From a virus, in the IMG/VR virus record IMGVR_UViG_3300046413_000305, positions 1-23,247 of that record: a DNA stretch of 23,247 nucleotides; one strand, given 5' to 3'. Each line of letters begins with the position of its first letter. Position 1 is the stretch's first letter. The translations under genes and the position numbers were made by a program. The notes under the pieces are model-generated. The model saw nothing but the letters and a program-made list of their open reading frames with translations. It searched no databases and was not told where the DNA came from. Shown here piece by piece: positions 9,253 through 16,824 of the stretch.

Positions 9253-9833
9253 TACGTTGTCTCCAAGTATTCATCGAATGCACCACTAGCAACATAGGGT
9301 GTAGCAACATTAAAGGCAGTAGCCAGTAAGTTAGGCTGAGTCACTGGAGGTAATCCTTGAATACGGTTCACCATGTTAGCCACAGCTTTGTCACCAGCGT
9401 CTTCTAATGATGCCAAGGTGCGACTAAAGTTCTTCTTACTGCGTACTCCAACTTCACCAGACTGTCTGTCTACATTATCCAAAAGTCTATCTACAGCGAT
9501 ACCTCCTACACCAGCTTCTCCAGCAGCTACATTAGCAGTTGCTTTAATCTCCATTGCCCTGCGCTGACGGTCAAAGTTAGACTGAGCAAAATTCTCGCGT
9601 TCTTCTTGAGTCCTGCGAATAAGTATTGCTTGGTCTTGTCTAAGAGCAGCCTTTGCAGATTTTTCAGCAGCATCGTTTCTTATTTTTTGCAGGTCTGCTG
9701 CGTTTTGTTGGGCTAGATAACTTGAAGCGAGTTGTCCAACCATCATCATTCCCATTGCTGGAGATACGCCACCTGCACTTGTTTCTGCCCCTGTTTGTCC
9801 TTCAACAGCAACATTAGTATCTGGCACACACAT
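9252..9833 (-). CDS. Internal virion protein, T7 gp14-like
   Basis: A 193-residue protein directly upstream of the gp15-like gene. It has a short hydrophobic Gly/Met/Ala stretch at about 25-42 (AMGMMMVGQLASSYL), a long charged helix at 43-100, and a motif at about 103-127 (AGVGGIAVDRLLDN followed by DRQSGE) of a kind I associate with phage gp14-type core proteins. T7 gp14 is 196 residues, a close length match, and is ejected first and reaches the outer membrane. Start and stop overlap both neighbours as TAATG, giving a tight three-gene chain with the acetyltransferase and the gp15-like gene. The SD AGAGGT lies upstream. The Met-Cys start also occurs in the small protein at 16825-17145, but no lipobox precedes it. 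Confidence 0.75.
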   Translation of the reverse strand: MCVPDTNVAVEGQTGAETSAGGVSPAMGMMMVGQLASSYLAQQNAADLQKIRNDAAEKSAKAALRQDQAILIRRTQEERENFAQSNFDRQRRAMEIKATANVAAGEAGVGGIAVDRLLDNVDRQSGEVGVRSKKNFSRTLASLEDAGDKAVANMVNRIQGLPPVTQPNLLATAFNVATPYVASGAFDEYLETT

Positions 9834-10285
9834 TATTGAGACCTCTTTCTAAATGAATATGATGCCGTTGAGTAGCCTAGTCTTTTGTAAAGACCTATAG
9901 TCCTCTCTGAGTTGACATCAGTAGATGTTCCTATGTTTATTTCTTTAACGTCTAAACCGCTGGCCCAAGTTTCATAAGCCTTAATTAATCGTGGAGCAGC
10001 GGTACAGCCTCTGTGTTCTGGTTTAACATACATTACTAAATCACAAGTCATGCTATCGTCACTAAACCAATACTCTGTTTTTAGACCAACAAAGAAACCT
10101 ATAATTTCTTCATCCTTTTCAGCCACAAAAATACACACTGAATCTGGATTAGTTTTAGAGCGTTCAATAAGGTTTACTATTTTAACTGCACTATAATTAA
10201 GAAACCTGTAGTGAGATTCTTGGTGCATTAAATAGCCTAAACTGATACAAGCCTCTACATCTTTATATTCTACAGGGCGTATCAT
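9833..10285 (-). CDS. GNAT-family N-acetyltransferase in the virion module (T7 gene 13 position)
   Basis: A 150-residue single-domain protein with GNAT layout: strands 1-2 near IFVAEKDEEIIGFFVGL (52-68), motif A strand LVMYVKPEHRG (83-93), a helix PRLIKAYETWA (98-108), then VKEINIGTS (113-121) and the C-terminal LYKRLGY (132-138), a typical motif B ending. GNAT enzymes move an acetyl group from acetyl-CoA to an amine; the substrate here is unknown. The acetyl-CoA loop reads RGCTAA, in place of the usual R-x-x-G-x-G/A, so the first loop Gly is a Thr. It lies between tail tubular B and the gp14-like gene, the place of T7 gene 13, so it may act in virion assembly rather than on the host. A strong SD (AAGGAG) overlaps the tail tubular B stop codon. 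Confidence 0.82.
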   Translation of the reverse strand: MIRPVEYKDVEACISLGYLMHQESHYRFLNYSAVKIVNLIERSKTNPDSVCIFVAEKDEEIIGFFVGLKTEYWFSDDSMTCDLVMYVKPEHRGCTAAPRLIKAYETWASGLDVKEINIGTSTDVNSERTIGLYKRLGYSTASYSFRKRSQ

Positions 10286-10295
10286 TCTTTTCTCC

Positions 10296-12614
10296 TTATA
10301 TTCTCTGTGACCTTATCTGATAGAAACCTTCCCATTCTGCATTCTGAAAAGCACATGGTAAATAGCTATCTGATACTAACTTTATAGACACACGGTCATT
10401 CTTAGATTGCACAGGGAATCTATGTGTACCATCGTTTAAACTAACGTCACCAATAGTTGAACCTAATTGGTTTAATACTACGCCAGTATATTCATACTCA
10501 TAGGTTGGTCTACCAAACGGAGTAACCTGTATTTTAAAGAACCCAGAGTTCTCATAGTTTACTCTCATAGTTCTTAACTGTAGCCTACCTGATTGTACTG
10601 ATTGTGAACCGTTGTTTTCTCTAACGTGTTGTGTAGAAAACTCGTAGGTCATTGTGTAGGGTACACCCAAGAGAACAGGGGCTGCACTGTAGTCACCTAA
10701 AGCATGGACTGAAGTGGTTGATGGCCTTGCGTTAGTAATGTTAGCACCTTTACGTGCAGACCAAGTGCCTGACTTAACAGCAGTTATAGGTATGTCTGTA
10801 GCAACAGGGTAAGGCAGTGTCCATACAGTGTATCCTGTGGTTGAATTATAGACACCTGTTACGGCTGTCTTTCTATCTATTCTTGCACAGAAACCAATAC
10901 CTGTATCATCTAAGTATTGTAAGTCTACCCTCTCTAAATACACACCATCTGACCTGCTTATAACGAGATACATTATGTTCTCAATTATATCCATATCTAA
11001 GATGGACGAGCCTGTAGGCATCTCCCAAGTAGACCAGCTAGATTGTAACTTTTGTGTACCATCAGTAAACCATTTGTATACATATAGTTTGCTTCTATCA
11101 TCTGATGACAAACCAAACAATACATCCTCATTACTTGAGGTAGCTAACTTAACTAAATTCTTAGGTACATACTTAGGAACGTGTGAAGTTATTTCTAACG
11201 CATCTGACATCACTGTGTCAGCTTCAATGTAGTATTCTCTAATGCTAGAAAAGTCACCTTTCTTAGATGCAAAGTAAAGGTAGTTACCAGCACCTACTGG
11301 AGCTACAGAAGAATCATTTTCAAAGTGTGTACTAGGTACAACAGAGATTGTTTTAGGTGTAAGATTACCTGCATTCTCTATAGTAAATTGTGTAGAATCT
11401 GAGAATAAAGTTAATGATTCATTGAACGGTATTGCGTGTTTAAGTAGTGATACTTTAGTGTGACTAGCAGATACATCAATAGGGCCATCATCAAGTACAG
11501 TAGTTACTGTCTTAGGGAAGAACCTAAAGAAGTCTCCTGCAGCACTAAATACAATGTTTTCATCACTCAAGAAACCTAAGCGGTTCTTGTAGAAGAACAT
11601 ATTGGATATTTGCTTATCTATGAATGAAGGGTTAGGTGCAGAATCTAAGTCACCTACAGTCCTGTCAGTCCAATTAACCCAATCAAGTGTGAAGTGAGTT
11701 ACTGTTGAACCGCTATACACTGGCGTTAAAGCCATCGGCATAGTCTTTTCGTTTATCTGATAGGTAATACCTGGCTTAACTGTTTCTTCGTAAGCACTCT
11801 TAGATACAGACTTAACATAGAAGCTATCAAATGCATTACCTTCATCACCTATTACCTCGATGATGTCACCTACTGGTGGGTCTAATGTAAAAACTATTGT
11901 TTCGTTATCACCAGGTGCGCTTGAGAAACGTATGGTTTTGTTGTTGTCTTCAAGAAAGTAAGTAGAGCCAAGAGCCTTAACAGAGCTACCTACTTTTACT
12001 GTTAAGTCTGCTGTGTCATGGAACTTAAACCCTACTGGAAACCTTACAGTGCTATTACCACCTACATGGTAAGTGCTAGTCTCTACAGGCAAGTCATCAA
12101 AGCCTTGGTATTTACTGTTAGTAATTAATGTCCCTGAAACCGTAGCAGTCTCCATGCTTACAATTTTCTTGTTATTAAGAATAAACGTAAAGTCTGCAAC
12201 AGTTAGAAACTCTAGGTCAGTCTGAGCATTGGCAGTACCTAAGTAAGTATCTATGCCTAATGCACCTGTGTAGGCACTCCCAGATATAGTGTTACCTCCT
12301 GCATCTTTTACAGGAATAGAATTACCTGCTACATCAAACATATTAAGAGTAACTGAAGGTGTGCTGGGATTGGTTTCTACTACCAATATGTGCCTCTTTC
12401 CTAAACCTCTATCTATAAGGTGGATAGCAGCATTGCTGACTGAAGAAGTCTTAACCTTAGCTAGGTGTTCTGTAGGTGGGCGTTTGATTAGGCCATCAAT
12501 AACTGATGATAGTGCGTTAGTTTGAGTTTCGCCCTGCGTGACCTGGCGCAACGATGAAGGTTGCTGACTTACCCCATTCAATAGGTTGGGTATACTGGTG
12601 CTTACAAGTGGCAT
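10296..12614 (-). CDS. Tail tubular protein B (tail nozzle), T7 gp12-like
   Basis: A 772-residue protein (T7 gp12 is 794) whose N-terminus, with NLLNGVSQQPSSLRQ and later DGLIKRPPTEHLAKV, is the hallmark of the T7 gp12 nozzle family. Other family-like segments are DKQISNMFFYKNRLGFLSDENI (about 335-356) and LTLFSDSTQFTIE (about 400-412). The protein forms the end of the short tail through which DNA leaves and to which fibres attach. It is mostly beta-structured, with no signal peptide. It begins six bases after the tail tubular A stop (weak AAGG) and ends where the SD of the acetyltransferase begins, consistent with one late operon. Confidence 0.93.
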   Translation of the reverse strand: MPLVSTSIPNLLNGVSQQPSSLRQVTQGETQTNALSSVIDGLIKRPPTEHLAKVKTSSVSNAAIHLIDRGLGKRHILVVETNPSTPSVTLNMFDVAGNSIPVKDAGGNTISGSAYTGALGIDTYLGTANAQTDLEFLTVADFTFILNNKKIVSMETATVSGTLITNSKYQGFDDLPVETSTYHVGGNSTVRFPVGFKFHDTADLTVKVGSSVKALGSTYFLEDNNKTIRFSSAPGDNETIVFTLDPPVGDIIEVIGDEGNAFDSFYVKSVSKSAYEETVKPGITYQINEKTMPMALTPVYSGSTVTHFTLDWVNWTDRTVGDLDSAPNPSFIDKQISNMFFYKNRLGFLSDENIVFSAAGDFFRFFPKTVTTVLDDGPIDVSASHTKVSLLKHAIPFNESLTLFSDSTQFTIENAGNLTPKTISVVPSTHFENDSSVAPVGAGNYLYFASKKGDFSSIREYYIEADTVMSDALEITSHVPKYVPKNLVKLATSSNEDVLFGLSSDDRSKLYVYKWFTDGTQKLQSSWSTWEMPTGSSILDMDIIENIMYLVISRSDGVYLERVDLQYLDDTGIGFCARIDRKTAVTGVYNSTTGYTVWTLPYPVATDIPITAVKSGTWSARKGANITNARPSTTSVHALGDYSAAPVLLGVPYTMTYEFSTQHVRENNGSQSVQSGRLQLRTMRVNYENSGFFKIQVTPFGRPTYEYEYTGVVLNQLGSTIGDVSLNDGTHRFPVQSKNDRVSIKLVSDSYLPCAFQNAEWEGFYQIRSQRI

Positions 12615-12620
12615 GGCTCA

Positions 12621-13229
12621 TTACCTTATTGCTCTACGAGGCGAACCTCTGGAAATAATTTTATAGGTATCAAAGCTGTTAGTTAGAATATTGCTATCCT
12701 CATTAATAGCTTCAGTCCTCTCAAATTCGATTAGTGCTTCCTGTTCATCTTGACCAGTAAATGCAGCCAAGGTATCGGAACCCACAAGTCGGGCTTGGAA
12801 GCGTCTTGTAGCTTTTACAGTGATGTAACGCTTAACGTGTTGAGGAAGCTCAGAGAAATCAAACAGCAAAACCATGTCTACATATAGGTTGCCTGTAAAT
12901 GATGTGTAGCTTCTCTCGTTGCGGTCATAGAGCCTGTCTCCTCTTTGGACAACATCTATGTCACTAGATACATCTGTGGTATCTATTCTGGCGCAATTGG
13001 CTGGGACTAATACTTCACCGTCAACATTAGGTACTAAAGGATAGTTAATCTCCGTGTTGCAGTGTAGTCCACGGGTCTGTATCTCAATAGAAGTCTCCTT
13101 CAGTATTGACTGTGCTAATGCAGCATCAACCAAGGAAGGGTCATCTAAGCTAGATACAGGAGCCTCACCAAGGGCTGATAGCATTACATTGACAGCCTCT
13201 AGTTCTGTTGTAGGTGTAACTATAGCCAC
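12621..13229 (-). CDS. Tail tubular protein A (adaptor / gatekeeper), T7 gp11-like, GTG start
   Basis: A 202-residue protein when started at GTG 13229; T7 gp11 is 196. TELEAVNVMLSALGEAPVSS near the N-terminus, then DAALAQSILKE and EIQTRGLHCNTEINYP, are typical of the gp11 family, which forms the ring joining the portal to the nozzle. The frame stays open upstream to an ATG at 13355, but that extension would run through the transcription terminator and into the capsid gene. An SD, AGAGGA, sits six bases before the GTG, and the protein then begins directly with the family's N-terminus, so GTG is chosen. It is the first gene after the terminator at 13247-13282, so it depends on read-through or transcripts escaping termination. 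Confidence 0.92.
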   Translation of the reverse strand: MAIVTPTTELEAVNVMLSALGEAPVSSLDDPSLVDAALAQSILKETSIEIQTRGLHCNTEINYPLVPNVDGEVLVPANCARIDTTDVSSDIDVVQRGDRLYDRNERSYTSFTGNLYVDMVLLFDFSELPQHVKRYITVKATRRFQARLVGSDTLAAFTGQDEQEALIEFERTEAINEDSNILTNSFDTYKIISRGSPRRAIR

Positions 13230-13235
13230 GATAAT

Positions 13236-13241
13236 TCCTCT
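13236..13241 (-). promoter_or_regulatory. Shine-Dalgarno site fixing the GTG start of tail tubular A
   Basis: AGAGGA on the minus strand, six bases upstream of GTG at 13229, with no ATG in a suitable place. It lies between the terminator U-tract and the start codon. It argues against the longer open frame beginning at 13355. Confidence 0.75.
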
Positions 13242-13246
13242 TAAGT

Positions 13247-13282
13247 AAAAAAAAGCGGAAGCCCAATTAAGGACTCCCGCTT
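13247..13282 (-). terminator. Intrinsic terminator after the capsid gene (Tphi-like position)
   Basis: On the minus strand AAGCGGGAGTCC, a loop TTAATT and GGGCTTCCGCTT form a continuous 12-pair stem (two G-T pairs included), followed by a run of eight T, the first two of which belong to the stem's 3' arm context. It begins six bases after the capsid TAA. T7 has its late terminator Tphi at the same place, between the capsid and tail tubular A genes. It should make capsid mRNA more abundant than the downstream tail messages. Confidence 0.92.
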
Positions 13283-13287
13283 GGGTT

Positions 13288-14241
13288 TTAAGCAGTCTGG
13301 ATTTGAACAGCAGCTTCTGGACGTAGGACACCGTGGCCCATAGCGTACTTAGCAACCATCAAGGTTCCTTGTCTGCGAATGTCGTACTCTGACTCAACCG
13401 CCAAGTCCATCAACTTCACTGTACCAACAGCAGAAGAATGAGTGATAATAGCAGTAGTGTTAGAAGCGTTAACGACCTGCGCTCCACCAGCACCACCAGC
13501 ATCAACACCAGTTCCAGTCACGTTACCAGTAGGTAGGTGAGAAGTCTTGATGAGGTTGATACCAGCAATCTGAGGTACAGTACCGTCAGCGATAGAACCA
13601 CGACCAGAGAAGTCTACGTTTACAGCGTTAGAAGCGTTAGCAAGCAAGTAGTATTGCTCAGGCTTCATAAAGCAGCATCGTCCTTCGCTTGGTACGTAAG
13701 CATCATCTAGTGCTTCAGCAGCGTCAAAGATTGAACCAATCAATGAAGCAGCAGAAGTGTTAGAGTCTGAATCAGTGATGATTGTTCCAGCAGCATAGCC
13801 TGAGTCACCTACGTTAGCAGATGCAGCAGCGGCTTGGAGCATAGTCTGTAGAACGTGCTTGTCCATTTGAAAAGCAAGCGCACGACCCATCTCAGAAGAG
13901 TAAACTGAGCGAACATCGTAGTGGTTCTTAGCTTCATCGATGTTAGCAATGAAGTGGCTAGAGATAAGAAGGTCATTAATAGTAATAACTTTCTCGTTGT
14001 GGTTCAGTGCAGAACCAACAATCTCGTTACCAGGTGTGTGGTATGAAGCAGAGCTTCGGCCCATCACAGGGAACTGTGCAGACTTACCGTTAGCAATGGT
14101 GCGAACCATATGCTTGTCAGCAGTTACAGTAGCCTGTTCAAAGCTAGTAAGGACTTCTCCGCTGAACTGCTTGAGAAATAGTGCATCAGCAGTTCCAGTG
14201 TTATTCGCCTTACCAATTTGGGATACAGTAGCGTTAGCCAT
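13288..14241 (-). CDS. Major capsid protein, T7 gp10-like
   Basis: A 317-residue protein (T7 gp10A is 345) expected to adopt the HK97 fold. Family-like segments are LFLKQFSGEVLTSFE (21-35), GKSAQFPVMGR (52-62), then HTPG, a DLLISSHFIANIDEAKNHYDV stretch around 90-110, FMKPEQYYLL (about 191-200), and the C-terminal EYDIRRQGTLMVAKYA followed by MGHGVL. It follows the scaffold gene, as in T7. A strong SD (AAAGGAT) precedes the ATG after a leader of about 108 bases from the predicted promoter. The promoter before it and the terminator after it isolate it as the only gene in the window with its own apparent transcription unit. I see no slippery site that would suggest a gp10B-like frameshift product. 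Confidence 0.93.
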   Translation of the reverse strand: MANATVSQIGKANNTGTADALFLKQFSGEVLTSFEQATVTADKHMVRTIANGKSAQFPVMGRSSASYHTPGNEIVGSALNHNEKVITINDLLISSHFIANIDEAKNHYDVRSVYSSEMGRALAFQMDKHVLQTMLQAAAASANVGDSGYAAGTIITDSDSNTSAASLIGSIFDAAEALDDAYVPSEGRCCFMKPEQYYLLANASNAVNVDFSGRGSIADGTVPQIAGINLIKTSHLPTGNVTGTGVDAGGAGGAQVVNASNTTAIITHSSAVGTVKLMDLAVESEYDIRRQGTLMVAKYAMGHGVLRPEAAVQIQTA

Positions 14242-14316
14242 GTTAATAATCCTTTTGGTTTGATTTAGTAAATTAAGTGTATAATTCGCTAATCCTTACT
14301 TCACTGGTAGGGGTGT

Positions 14317-14328
14317 TCTCCGCAGAGA
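14317..14328 (-). promoter_or_regulatory. Small UNCG-loop hairpin in the capsid mRNA leader
   Basis: The minus strand reads TCTC-TGCG-GAGA: a four-pair stem closed by C-G around UGCG, a member of the very stable UNCG tetraloops. It falls in the leader about 20-30 bases downstream of the predicted promoter start. The short stem makes any role (5' stabilisation) tentative. Confidence 0.35.
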
Positions 14329-14349
14329 GCCTTACTGTTTTTTTGGGGA

Positions 14350-14366
14350 TATACTGAATTGTATTA
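14350..14366 (-). promoter_or_regulatory. T7-like phage promoter upstream of the capsid gene
   Basis: The minus strand reads TAATACAATTCAGTATA, matching 14 of 17 positions of the T7 late promoter from -17 to -1 (TAATACGACTCACTATA); the mismatches fall at -11, -9 and -5. The presumed start region is TCCCC instead of GGGAG, so the phage polymerase would have to initiate differently or the alignment is shifted. It lies in the largest intergenic gap of the window, between scaffold and capsid, where T7 has phi10. No gene for a phage RNA polymerase is in this window. Confidence 0.7.
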
Positions 14367-14388
14367 ACAGCCTTGGGAGGCTGGTTAA
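14364..14388 (-). other. Hairpin overlapping the scaffold stop codon and the promoter edge
   Basis: On the minus strand TTAA-C-CAGCC, loop TCCCAA, GGCTG-TTAA can pair over nine base pairs with one bulged C. The left arm includes the scaffold TAA and the right arm includes the first TAA of the promoter motif. No T-run follows, so it is not a typical intrinsic terminator; RNA processing or message stabilisation is possible. Confidence 0.5.
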
Positions 14389-15110
14389 AGTGAGCTTCGT
14401 CCTAACTTCTTCTCGACAGTCGCACGAAACGCAGGGTCTTTCTTGTACTCAGCAGTTGACATATCTTTAGTCACCTGCGCCCAACTACTGTATGTATCTA
14501 CAGAGGCAGAGGCTTTACCACCTACGAGTGTAGGTTCTGCACCACCGTTATCCCTGTAGCGTGACATAAGACCATCAATAGCTAGTCTTGCTTGAGATTC
14601 ATTGCGAGATTGAAGGGATGAATTATAAGCATCAATTTCACTATCGCTTAAGTTTTCAGTAGCCCATTGAGCCATCTCTGTATAAGAGTCCTTGCCACCT
14701 GCAAAACTATATAGCTCTTGTTCGTAAGCATTAGCTAAAGACTCTTGTCCTTCAACATAAGCATCCACCATTTCTTTGGGGATACCCTTGTCTTGGAGGC
14801 TTTTATAAGTTTCATCGGAAAGGTTACCATTCTCGCTAAACTCTTGTTGCATAGCATCAAAGTCTAAACCTGCATTTTCTACAGCTTCTCTAGCATCTTC
14901 TGGAGTCTCTGGTGCAGGTTGTTCAGCTTCTGATTGAGTTGCTTCTTGACGAGATTGAGTGAATTGTTTTTCCAGTTCACCATACGCCTTTGAAAGGTCT
15001 TCAGGAGAGTTAAACTTTTCTGGTAACCATTCTGGACGATTAGTTTGAGTTGGTTCAGTTGGAGCTTCAGCACCTGTAACATTTCCCTCCACTTGTACGG
15101 ATTCAACCAT
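14385..15110 (-). CDS. Capsid assembly scaffolding protein, T7 gp9-like
   Basis: A 241-residue, acidic, Glu/Gln/Ser-rich protein. The segment RPEWLPEKFNSPEDLSKAYG (25-44) and the following ELEKQF are typical of scaffold proteins of T7-like phages, as is the short basic C-terminal tail (EKKLGRSSL) that would touch the capsid inner surface. The region 45-75 is low-complexity and the rest is predicted helical. T7 gp9 is about 307 residues, so this one is somewhat short. It lies between portal and capsid as in T7. Its ATG overlaps the end of the 55-residue gene as ATGGTTGA, suggesting coupled translation. It should be absent from the mature virion. Confidence 0.9.
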   Translation of the reverse strand: MVESVQVEGNVTGAEAPTEPTQTNRPEWLPEKFNSPEDLSKAYGELEKQFTQSRQEATQSEAEQPAPETPEDAREAVENAGLDFDAMQQEFSENGNLSDETYKSLQDKGIPKEMVDAYVEGQESLANAYEQELYSFAGGKDSYTEMAQWATENLSDSEIDAYNSSLQSRNESQARLAIDGLMSRYRDNGGAEPTLVGGKASASVDTYSSWAQVTKDMSTAEYKKDPAFRATVEKKLGRSSL

Positions 15111-15270
15111 TGGTTCTACCCCGCTGAATTACGTTCCCTTTTGCATTAATATATTGAACGCCTAATTCAGCAGCTTCAATGCCAGGCCACGCAGGGTACT
15201 TAGGCTCTTTCTTTTCTGCCTTAGCTTCCTTCGGGTTATCTTTACTTAAAGTCATCTTGGGTGTAGTCAT
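15103..15270 (-). CDS. Small protein of 55 residues between portal and scaffold genes, function unknown
   Basis: A complete short frame: ATG at 15270-15268, stop TGA at 15105-15103. It starts directly after the portal TAA (TAAATG) and overlaps the scaffold start by eight bases (ATGGTTGA), so it fills the 160-base gap between two late genes exactly. A weak SD (AGGT) lies in the portal end. The protein starts with a Lys/Glu-rich charged stretch (residues 4-23) and continues with a more ordered part, YPAWPGIEAAELGVQYINAK (25-44), ending in Arg/Gly-rich residues. No family recognised. Its position suggests a head-assembly accessory or minor virion component, which is inference only. Confidence 0.78.
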   Translation of the reverse strand: MTTPKMTLSKDNPKEAKAEKKEPKYPAWPGIEAAELGVQYINAKGNVIQRGRTNG

Positions 15271-16815
15271 TTATTGTACCTGTTGTTGCTGATTAGCTTT
15301 AACAACTTCTCTTATAGCACCTGGAGCAGAATCCTTCATTGCTTCAGCCATCATTTGCTGTTGCTGTGCCTCTTGTTGTTGCTGCATCTCAGCTTGTAGT
15401 TCCTGTTCAGTCTTAATCAGACCTATCGTGTCAATCCCGTGGCCTGTAGCTAGTCTTGTTACAAGGTCACCAAAGTTTACACGCTGGATTGTTTCAGGTG
15501 AAACCTGAGCCAGTTGTACTAGGTCTTGGATATAAGTGCGTAGTTTGTTCAAGTCGTTTCCTCTGCCAAGTGCTTCCACACCAGTAACAATAACTGGAGT
15601 GACAGTACCTTTAGGTAGCTTAGGAATCTTCTTAGCTGCAGACATACCAGTCATAAGTATATTAACTACTGGAAGTTGCATTTCTTGACTCAGGATAGAA
15701 TAGACACCACCAAGGGCAGCCTCTAATTCTTGAGCCATAAAGCGTATCTCTTCAGCAGTTACTCTTTCAGCATTGCGCTGAATCGCTGTGTTTAAAAGAA
15801 ACGCAAAGGAGAGCCTGTCCTCTATTCTCTGGACAGTCTCAAGCACTACCCGCATATCGGGGTACTTTTCGGTTTGGAGAACTTTGACATCGTTAGGGTC
15901 ACCTAAGATGACATCACCATTCTTGGATTGGGCTAGGTCAGTTCTTCGGACACTGGCATTAGGACGCACCATAAATACCAGTTTAGCACTAGCAGCTGCG
16001 GAGCTAACCAATGCTTCCATCAATCCCTCAAGGGACTTCAGGTCTCCTAGATACTCTTCCACGAAAGAGCGACCATAGTCTTCACCATCAAGGTGTACCA
16101 TACGTAGAGCAAGCCAAGGCATGAGGTCTTTCTTGTAGCGACCCTCAGAACCTGGGACTATCTGCCCTTCAACTTCTTGGTAGACTCTGTAGTAATCAGA
16201 GTTCTCTCTGTAAATCTTTGTGTATAACTTAAGGTCTTCATCACCAGTGTAGTCAATCTCATCAATACCTTCAGGCAATGCCCGTGGTGATACAGACTCT
16301 TCTAGTAAAACTTCTAGCAACTCCCCGTCTGGCGCACGTTTACAAACAAAGCTAGACATAGGGAAGACACGTAGACCTCCTTTCTTTGGCAGGTGTACCA
16401 ATACATTACCTGAGACAATTAGATGCTTTAAGGCTTCAAACACATTGACTCTCAATGCTCTGCCTTCTATCTCTTTTTGTACCTCACGTTCAATACCAGC
16501 AAGACCCTGTTCTATCTCAGCACGTAGCTCACCTTCACCATCAAGCTCTTGCTTAGTCTTGGTGTCCATCGCTAGACGGAAGAAAGGTGCATTAGGTGGG
16601 AATAGAAGAAGCATTAGTTTAGATGCGAGGTTGTTTACACCTCTTGCCCCAATGCTTTGAAAGGGCTGATATAAATCTGTAGCGGAACTAAATCCTTCGG
16701 GAGTTATCAAGGCAGGTAGTGTTAGCTCAGAACACTCTCTTGCTCTATCGAGATAAATCTCCCTGTCAGCTGCTAGTTTATGATAACGCTTTGAGCAGGA
16801 AGTGTTCTCTTGCAT
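15271..16815 (-). CDS. Head-to-tail connector (portal) protein, T7 gp8-like
   Basis: A 514-residue protein (T7 gp8 is 536). The N-terminal CSELTLPALITPEG with QPFQSIGARGVNNLASKLML is characteristic of the podoviral portal that forms the 12-subunit ring at the head vertex. Later family-like parts are the QRNAERVTAEEIRFMAQELE stretch (about 345-364) and LGGVYSILSQEMQLP (about 366-380). The last 60 residues are strongly Gln-rich (QQQQEAQQQQMM), a low-complexity tail also seen in relatives. Start ATG with the SD TAGGAG, whose TAG is also the stop of the preceding gene. It ends immediately before the 55-residue ORF. It would bind terminase, scaffold and tail tubular A. Confidence 0.94.
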   Translation of the reverse strand: MQENTSCSKRYHKLAADREIYLDRARECSELTLPALITPEGFSSATDLYQPFQSIGARGVNNLASKLMLLLFPPNAPFFRLAMDTKTKQELDGEGELRAEIEQGLAGIEREVQKEIEGRALRVNVFEALKHLIVSGNVLVHLPKKGGLRVFPMSSFVCKRAPDGELLEVLLEESVSPRALPEGIDEIDYTGDEDLKLYTKIYRENSDYYRVYQEVEGQIVPGSEGRYKKDLMPWLALRMVHLDGEDYGRSFVEEYLGDLKSLEGLMEALVSSAAASAKLVFMVRPNASVRRTDLAQSKNGDVILGDPNDVKVLQTEKYPDMRVVLETVQRIEDRLSFAFLLNTAIQRNAERVTAEEIRFMAQELEAALGGVYSILSQEMQLPVVNILMTGMSAAKKIPKLPKGTVTPVIVTGVEALGRGNDLNKLRTYIQDLVQLAQVSPETIQRVNFGDLVTRLATGHGIDTIGLIKTEQELQAEMQQQQEAQQQQMMAEAMKDSAPGAIREVVKANQQQQVQ

Positions 16816-16824
16816 AAGTTACTC

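Noticed and set aside
13230-13355. N-terminal extension of tail tubular A from ATG 13355
   Set aside because: It would read through the terminator and 68 bases of the capsid gene, and gives a hydrophobic leader unlike the gp11 family. GTG 13229 has an SD and restores the usual length.
13288-13355. Programmed frameshift at the capsid 3' end (gp10B-like)
   Set aside because: The alternative frame is open, but I see no slippery heptamer before the capsid stop, and the product would run through the terminator into tail tubular A.
14879-15106. Minus-strand frame of 75 codons inside the scaffold gene
   Set aside because: It overlaps the scaffold in another frame, has a Lys/Leu/Gln-rich composition from frame-shifted reading, and lacks an RBS.
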